Assembly: GCA_944383825.1 (NCBI GenBank)
Contig: CALWRA010000011.1
Location: 1-64,000 of the forward strand
Source of the DNA: an uncultured Acetatifactor sp.
GTDB lineage: Bacteria; Bacillota; Clostridia; Lachnospirales; Lachnospiraceae
Direction of reading: 5' to 3'
Length of the DNA: 64,000 nucleotides
Notes under the pieces: generated by a model
What the model was told of the DNA's origin: nothing
Database searches by the model: none
The model's input: only the letters and a program-made list of their open reading frames with translations
Shown here: positions 59,209 to 64,000 of the stretch, piece after piece
How positions within the stretch are numbered: position 1 is the stretch's first letter
Layout of the letters: every line of letters starts with the position of its first letter
Made by a program: the position numbers and the translations under genes

Positions 59209-61842
59209 ATGCTGAAAGAATTCTTGAAAAATAACAAGTATTTTCTGTTCTACACAGTGGTTGCCGTAGTTGTATTCGGCGTAATATATCTGCCTATTTT
59301 ATTTGAAGGCAAGATGTATATGTATATGGACATAGGGGCGGATACTTATGGTAGCTATTGGCCTTCTTTGTCTTATTGCGCTACACTTCTTAAAGACTTT
59401 AAATTATGGGATATGAGTCTTGGTTTGGGAGCATCTACCATGATACAAGTTGCGTATTTTTTGGTTGATCCCTTTAACTGGATTACATTTTTGCTTCCTC
59501 CTTTCAATATGGACATAGGCATTTACATAGCCTTATGTTTAAAATATATTATTCTATGCATTGCAGCGTATAAGTATTTGGGAAAAATGACACTGAAAGG
59601 CTGGCCAAAGGTTTTAGCTTCTCTGTGCCTGGTCTTTTCGGGCTGGTTTGTGGGATGGGGACAGCATTATAACTATGCAACCATGTTTGTGTTTTTTATA
59701 GTAATTCTTTATTTTTTTGAATGCTGGCTGCAGGACGGAAAGTGGCTTGGTTATGTTTTATCATTAGCCTGGCTGGCTATGATGACGGTTTATTATTGCT
59801 ATATGACATTGCTGTTTTTGGCGGTCTACTATATGTTTAGGCGTTTTTCTGTCTTTGCGGCAAAAGAGTATAAAGCTTTTTGCATGCATGGGCTGAAGAC
59901 GATTGGTTTATGCGTTGCAGGAATCGGCATATCATCTGTTGTTTTTATTCCGAATGTTTTTGACCTGTTGGGAAGTCCGCGGGTGGGGTCGAGCTTAGTG
60001 CCGAGTTTATCGTTGGCAAGTGCAAACGAATATGCTTCTATTTTATACAGAAGTTTATCAAATAATATCCTTGGCATAAATGGAACATTTTACGGCTATG
60101 CCAATTGGTATGAGTGCCCCTTTATTTATGTTGGCATTATATCGTTTTATATGATACCTTTAGCCTTTAAGAAAAAAAATGTGACAAGAACAAGAGTGAT
60201 AGCCGGAATATTGGTGTTGCTTTGCATTGTATTTCCCCACTTTTTTGCTATAATACTCAATGCCTTCAGCATAATAACTTACCGCTGGACTTATTTATTC
60301 ATACCGGTTTTTGCCCTAGGAATAGGACTGGGTGCTACAGAGTTAGAAAAAGAATCGGAATCTAAGATTTTTAAAATTGTTTATATATTTATTAATGCAT
60401 TGATTGCAGCGTACGCAGTTTATTTATTGACAATTCAAGAAGAAGCGGCGGCAAGAGAGGTTATCTATTCTATTGCCGCGGTGCTTGTCGCAGCAGCATT
60501 ATACTTTATTATATTAGAAAAAAAATGGAAAAAAAAGTCAATAGGTACATTAATTTTGATTATTGTTTGTGCCGCTGAACTAGCGTGTAATGGAGTCGTT
60601 AGTGTACAGTTTCGAAGTCTGATAGATGCTGATAGCAAAGAACAAATGAATTATTTTGATGCATCAACCCAGTTAATTGAATATGTGAAGACCAATGATC
60701 CAGGTTTTTATCGAATTAATAAAAAATATGCGCAAGTTGATTTAAACGATAGTATGATACAGGATTACCGCGGAGAAAAATATTACAGTTCTATACTCAC
60801 GGATTCATATTGGAATTTGCAGAATATGTTTGATTTGCGCATAAAAATTTCCAATTATTTTTACGGATTTGATGATAAACAGTCATTGAGAAATATTAAC
60901 TGTGGAAAATATATGATCTCGACAAGTAATCGGCAATATTACGGTTATAATCAGATTGCAGAAAATGACAACCGCTATTTATATGAAAATACTAATAATA
61001 TAGGATTTGGATTCACTTATCATTATTATATAACGGAAAGCGAATTTGAAAAATTAAGCCAATATGAACAGCAAAATGTTATATATCAGGCATGCGTCAT
61101 AAACGATGAAGATGCGGTAAATATTTATGGAGACATTCCTATGCTCCAGCAAAAGGTTGAGATAGCGCTGAATGAAATTCCATATGAGGTGACAATCGAG
61201 GACAACGGCCAGGAAACTATCAAATTGGAAAAAAGTAATTCTAGTACTATTCTCATAGAATTATCAAATATTTCAGAGAATGACATATCAACTTATTTGA
61301 AAGTAGCTACGACTAATGATAATATATATTCGGAAGAAGATACCATATATATTGAAATCAAAACAGGTGAGACAAAGAGATATACAATAGACACGTTAAA
61401 TGTATGTAATATTATGGTAGACGAATCCCTGGAGCTGCTTCGGCCAGTTGTTTATGAAACGGATATGCGAGAGATAGAAGATATTATTGCGGAAAAAAGA
61501 GAAAACATTATGGATATCCGGGAACTGAGTGATGAGTATATTGCAGGTGAAGTGGAAACAGAAGAAAATAGCCTGTTGTATCTTCCCATTATATATGATT
61601 CTAACTGGAAGGTTACGGTAGATGGAGAGGAACAGGAAATTATACGCGCAAACGGAGCTTTTTGCGTAATCAACCTTAATGCAGGGAAGCATACTATTGT
61701 GGTTGAATACGACTCAAAAGCCATGCTGGTTGGGAGCGCTTTGTCAATCGTTTTTTTGGCCGGTGCAGCAATTTTATATGCTTTACAGAGGCAAGGGAAA
61801 ATTAAGGTAGCTGGTAATGAGAGAAAAAATACTTTACGCTAA
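59209..61842 (+). CDS. YfhO family membrane protein
   Basis: An 877-residue membrane protein with about twelve helices in the first 470 residues and one close to the end. It matches YfhO: YMDIGADTYGSYWPSL, VFSGWFVGWGQHYNYATMFVFF, ITYRWTYLFIPVFALG in the membrane part, then a long extracellular part with YLPIIYDSNWKVTVDGEEQ and GKHTIVVEYDSKAMLVGS before the last helix. YfhO-type proteins are GT-C-like glycosyltransferases that add sugars to lipoteichoic acid or other polymers from the outside. Its end overlaps the next start. Confidence 0.9.
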   Translation: MLKEFLKNNKYFLFYTVVAVVVFGVIYLPILFEGKMYMYMDIGADTYGSYWPSLSYCATLLKDFKLWDMSLGLGASTMIQVAYFLVDPFNWITFLLPPFNMDIGIYIALCLKYIILCIAAYKYLGKMTLKGWPKVLASLCLVFSGWFVGWGQHYNYATMFVFFIVILYFFECWLQDGKWLGYVLSLAWLAMMTVYYCYMTLLFLAVYYMFRRFSVFAAKEYKAFCMHGLKTIGLCVAGIGISSVVFIPNVFDLLGSPRVGSSLVPSLSLASANEYASILYRSLSNNILGINGTFYGYANWYECPFIYVGIISFYMIPLAFKKKNVTRTRVIAGILVLLCIVFPHFFAIILNAFSIITYRWTYLFIPVFALGIGLGATELEKESESKIFKIVYIFINALIAAYAVYLLTIQEEAAAREVIYSIAAVLVAAALYFIILEKKWKKKSIGTLILIIVCAAELACNGVVSVQFRSLIDADSKEQMNYFDASTQLIEYVKTNDPGFYRINKKYAQVDLNDSMIQDYRGEKYYSSILTDSYWNLQNMFDLRIKISNYFYGFDDKQSLRNINCGKYMISTSNRQYYGYNQIAENDNRYLYENTNNIGFGFTYHYYITESEFEKLSQYEQQNVIYQACVINDEDAVNIYGDIPMLQQKVEIALNEIPYEVTIEDNGQETIKLEKSNSSTILIELSNISENDISTYLKVATTNDNIYSEEDTIYIEIKTGETKRYTIDTLNVCNIMVDESLELLRPVVYETDMREIEDIIAEKRENIMDIRELSDEYIAGEVETEENSLLYLPIIYDSNWKVTVDGEEQEIIRANGAFCVINLNAGKHTIVVEYDSKAMLVGSALSIVFLAGAAILYALQRQGKIKVAGNERKNTLR

Positions 61843-63670
61843 AATTAAAATAAAACAAGCATTATAAAATAGTAGGTTTTTTGGTGAGTTTTGCTGCTAT
61901 TTTACTGGGTATGTTTTCTAATTGGGATATACGGTATTACGGAGACTCCTTGGGATACTACCAAATGGCCTCCGAATTTATAAATCAAGGCTTGGGAAAT
62001 TTCAGATTTGATCTGGCGGAAGGGGGAATGAAAACCCTATTTGAGCTAAGGGGATATGCGTGGCCGTTTTTGATTGCCGTATTGCGTGTTTTGGGATTTA
62101 ACACAAAAACCGGCTGGCTGATTTGGGAATCGGCTTTTATGTGTTTTGGCTTGTCTTGGGCGGTGCCGGAATTTTTTGAAACGCTTTTTCGAAAAAAGGG
62201 AGGAATTATATCAAGAATTATATTGCCGGCGTTTACATTGATTTTTTGGAAAGGAGCAATTATTTATCCTCTGTCGGATATTCCGGCGATTACATTTGTG
62301 ACTTTGGGAATATTGATTTTGCTCAAGGCATTTGGTCATAACGGGATAAGGAAAACAGCAGAAATTTTTGCTGGAGGAGTATGCCTGGGACTGTCATATT
62401 ATATCAGAACCGGAAGTATGGTTTCCATATTTTGCGCCGTACTTATTTTGTTGATATATAATAAAACAAGGCCGGTGAAAAAATTGATGGCTGTCGTGAT
62501 TTTTGCTGCCGGGATCATGTTAACAATGATTCCCCAAGTAGTCATTAACGTTGAGTGTAATGAAATTTTCTCCTATCAAGTCCCCATATCTTTTACTACG
62601 GGAATCACTGATTTAGAATATTATAATGGGGTAAGATATTTAAGGTGGGAAAGCAATTTCTCAGAGACACATCCGGATACGGTATTACTGTCTAGGATTC
62701 CTTGGCAGGAACTTTGCTGGAACAGCAGAATTTGATTCCGGAAGAAATAGGCCCGAAGGAGCTTTTGGTATCCATACTTAAATATCCAGTAGAATTTTTG
62801 GGAATCTTTACATCCAAGTTTGCAAACATGATAGATGCAAGGTGGGATGAACTTTATATTCAGGAGCTGAAAGGAATCAGATATGGCATTATCATACTGA
62901 ATTTCACAATATGGTTTTTAGGAATTGCAGGAATTGTTTTTGAGTTGGGCAGAGCGAGAAATGGTATCAGCAAAAAAAGTAATGAAATAAATAATCTGAT
63001 TTATTTTTTAAAAAAGTACTTTCTTTATGTTCTCGCATGTGCTTCTCCGGCTCTTCTTCACTTGTTAGGAACACACGTTGAGCAGCGCTATTTTTTGCCG
63101 GCTACTGTAATACTGTGGCGGTATATGGCGGTTCTTTGTCCATGGAGGGAGCTTGTCCGCTTTTTGTATAATGGAGTAATATGTATGGCGGCAATTTTGC
63201 GTTATTTTATTTGGCTGCTGCTGTGCGATTTGGAATTTTACGATAGAAAATATCCCCTTTTATTCTTATATATATCAGGCAGAGCCCCAAATTATCGACG
63301 CGTCTTCGGAAGAAGTTAAGGAGATCTTCGACAGTGAAGGGGTTGTAGGATGCATTAATCGTTATGCGCTGAGCGATGAGAAAAAAATAGGGATTTCAGG
63401 ATATGCCTTTACGGAGGGAAAAACAGCGAAGATACAGAAATGGCCATAGCCTTTATAAGTGAGGATAAAACATATTTTTATGAAATCAACAATACAAAAG
63501 GAGGTGACTTGCTTGAAACCTACGGAGAAAACTATTATGAAGCAGCATTTAACTTTGATGCATATTTGTGGGATTTAGATAAAGGAGAATACTCTGTTTA
63601 TATTCTTTTGGAAAATGGAGAGTCTAAAAATGGGTATGATACCTTATATAAAATTTACATACTGGAGTAG
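61817..63670 (+). pseudogene. multi-frameshifted GT39-like membrane protein
   Basis: A membrane glycosyltransferase of the GT-C type split into at least five pieces. The start region MREKILYAKIKI... stops early but continues one base off as HYKIVGFLVSFAAILLGMF. The main frame has WDIRYYGDSLGYYQMA (catalytic-loop style) to 62735; the next piece runs 62702-63319; another continues to 63449; the last (to 63670) ends EYSVYILLENGE...YKIYILE. Breaks are at the A4 run near 61853, near 62700, in 63252-63275 (short homopolymers and a TA repeat) and at the A5 run near 63418. One-base changes would give one chain of about 617 residues. Confidence 0.65.
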
Positions 63671-63673
63671 GAA

Positions 63674-64000
63674 ATGCAAATAAAAATATCTTATAAAAAT
63701 GTACTATTCACAATAATTCTTTTTTTCGTATATACTTGTATTGTATTGACAATATGGGGGGATAAAAACGAAAGCTGGACATTTACTATAAATTATGAAA
63801 CGGATGCTTCAATAGAAACTTATTTGATAACTCTCAATGAAGGGGCCAACATTGAAGATTATTTTAACAATGGCATGATTGAGTCAGTACCGCCAGACAT
63901 GTTTATGGTTCCCGTAGATTATGAGAAAAATCTTGCTTCCTGTTCTTTTATGATTTCTTTGGATGCAGCCGGGGAGAATGATGATTTTGTAATTAGATCT
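63674..64000 (+). CDS. N-terminal part of an unknown membrane-anchored protein, cut by the window
   Basis: The reading frame is open for 109 codons to the end of the window. The beginning (MQIKISYKNVLFTIILFFVY) has one hydrophobic helix (about 10-30), then an extracellular-looking, acidic and beta-type region (WTFTINYETDASIETYLITL). GGAG overlapping the previous stop sits before the ATG. It may be another GT-C-type protein or an anchored accessory factor; no family was recognised from the part seen. Confidence 0.6.
   Translation, partial: MQIKISYKNVLFTIILFFVYTCIVLTIWGDKNESWTFTINYETDASIETYLITLNEGANIEDYFNNGMIESVPPDMFMVPVDYEKNLASCSFMISLDAAGENDDFVIRS

Overview
The window reads as chromosomal DNA of an anaerobic Firmicute, most likely a Lachnospiraceae (Clostridia). 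Supporting signs: an mbl-flagellar rod block and a comF-yvyF pair arranged as in Bacillus; cdaA-cdaR; a DUF3048 lipoprotein; a stand-alone Spo0A DNA-binding domain; DUF6077 proteins; strong GGAGG ribosome sites; and promoters with extended -10 (TGnTATAAT-like) elements. I see no rRNA, tRNA, CRISPR array or insertion sequence. Nearly every gene is on the + strand; only two (18736-20437) are on the - strand.

Layout. 1-0.8 kb: an AT-rich HIRAN-domain gene that looks foreign. 0.86-5.8 kb: uvrB and uvrA (excision repair), behind a palindrome that may be both terminator and LexA operator. 6.0-9.2 kb: mbl, two FlgF/FlgG-type rod genes and a FlgJ-type rod-binding protein. 9.2-14.4 kb: recD2, comF, yvyF and two membrane proteins of unknown function. 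14.4-16.6 kb: cdaA and cdaR (c-di-AMP synthesis). 16.6-18.7 kb: an HPr-like protein and leuA from one promoter, ending in a terminator shared with a convergent DUF3048 lipoprotein. 20-22 kb: a DUF212 (divergent PAP2) protein, a membrane GT2 transferase and a Spo0A C-terminal-domain-only regulator with 0A-box-like sites in its promoter.

22.3-64 kb is one very large surface-polysaccharide region with two parts. Part 1 (22.3-37.6 kb, balanced GC) resembles a Wzy-type pathway: two DUF6077 membrane proteins, two initiating sugar-phosphate transferases, a chain-length regulator fused to a kinase-like domain without a P-loop, an EpsG polymerase, a WbpM/CapD-type 4,6-dehydratase, an epimerase and several GT2/GT4 transferases. 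No flippase is visible. A secreted glucosaminidase-like protein and a repeat-tailed lipoprotein (37.7-41.6 kb) close it. Part 2 (41.8-64 kb, clearly AT-richer from about 46 kb) resembles an ABC-transporter (Wzm/Wzt) pathway: aminotransferase, WbqC-like protein, YdjC/ChbG deacetylase, SDR, acyltransferase, methyltransferase, many transferases, a YfhO membrane protein and GT39-like membrane proteins. The last gene runs off the window.

The most striking feature of part 2 is a series of reading-frame breaks, mostly in short homopolymers: an A run at 43018, a G9 tract in an acyltransferase at 53566, a G6 tract at 59009, and four breaks in one membrane protein at 61.8-63.7 kb. No break was noticed before 41 kb. 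They could be phase-variation switches, gene decay or sequencing errors; the G9 tract is the best switch candidate. Other items to check are the receiver-less Spo0A, the kinase-dead chain-length regulator, the repeated hairpin-plus-Shine-Dalgarno element before several genes, and the membrane protein next to cdaA.
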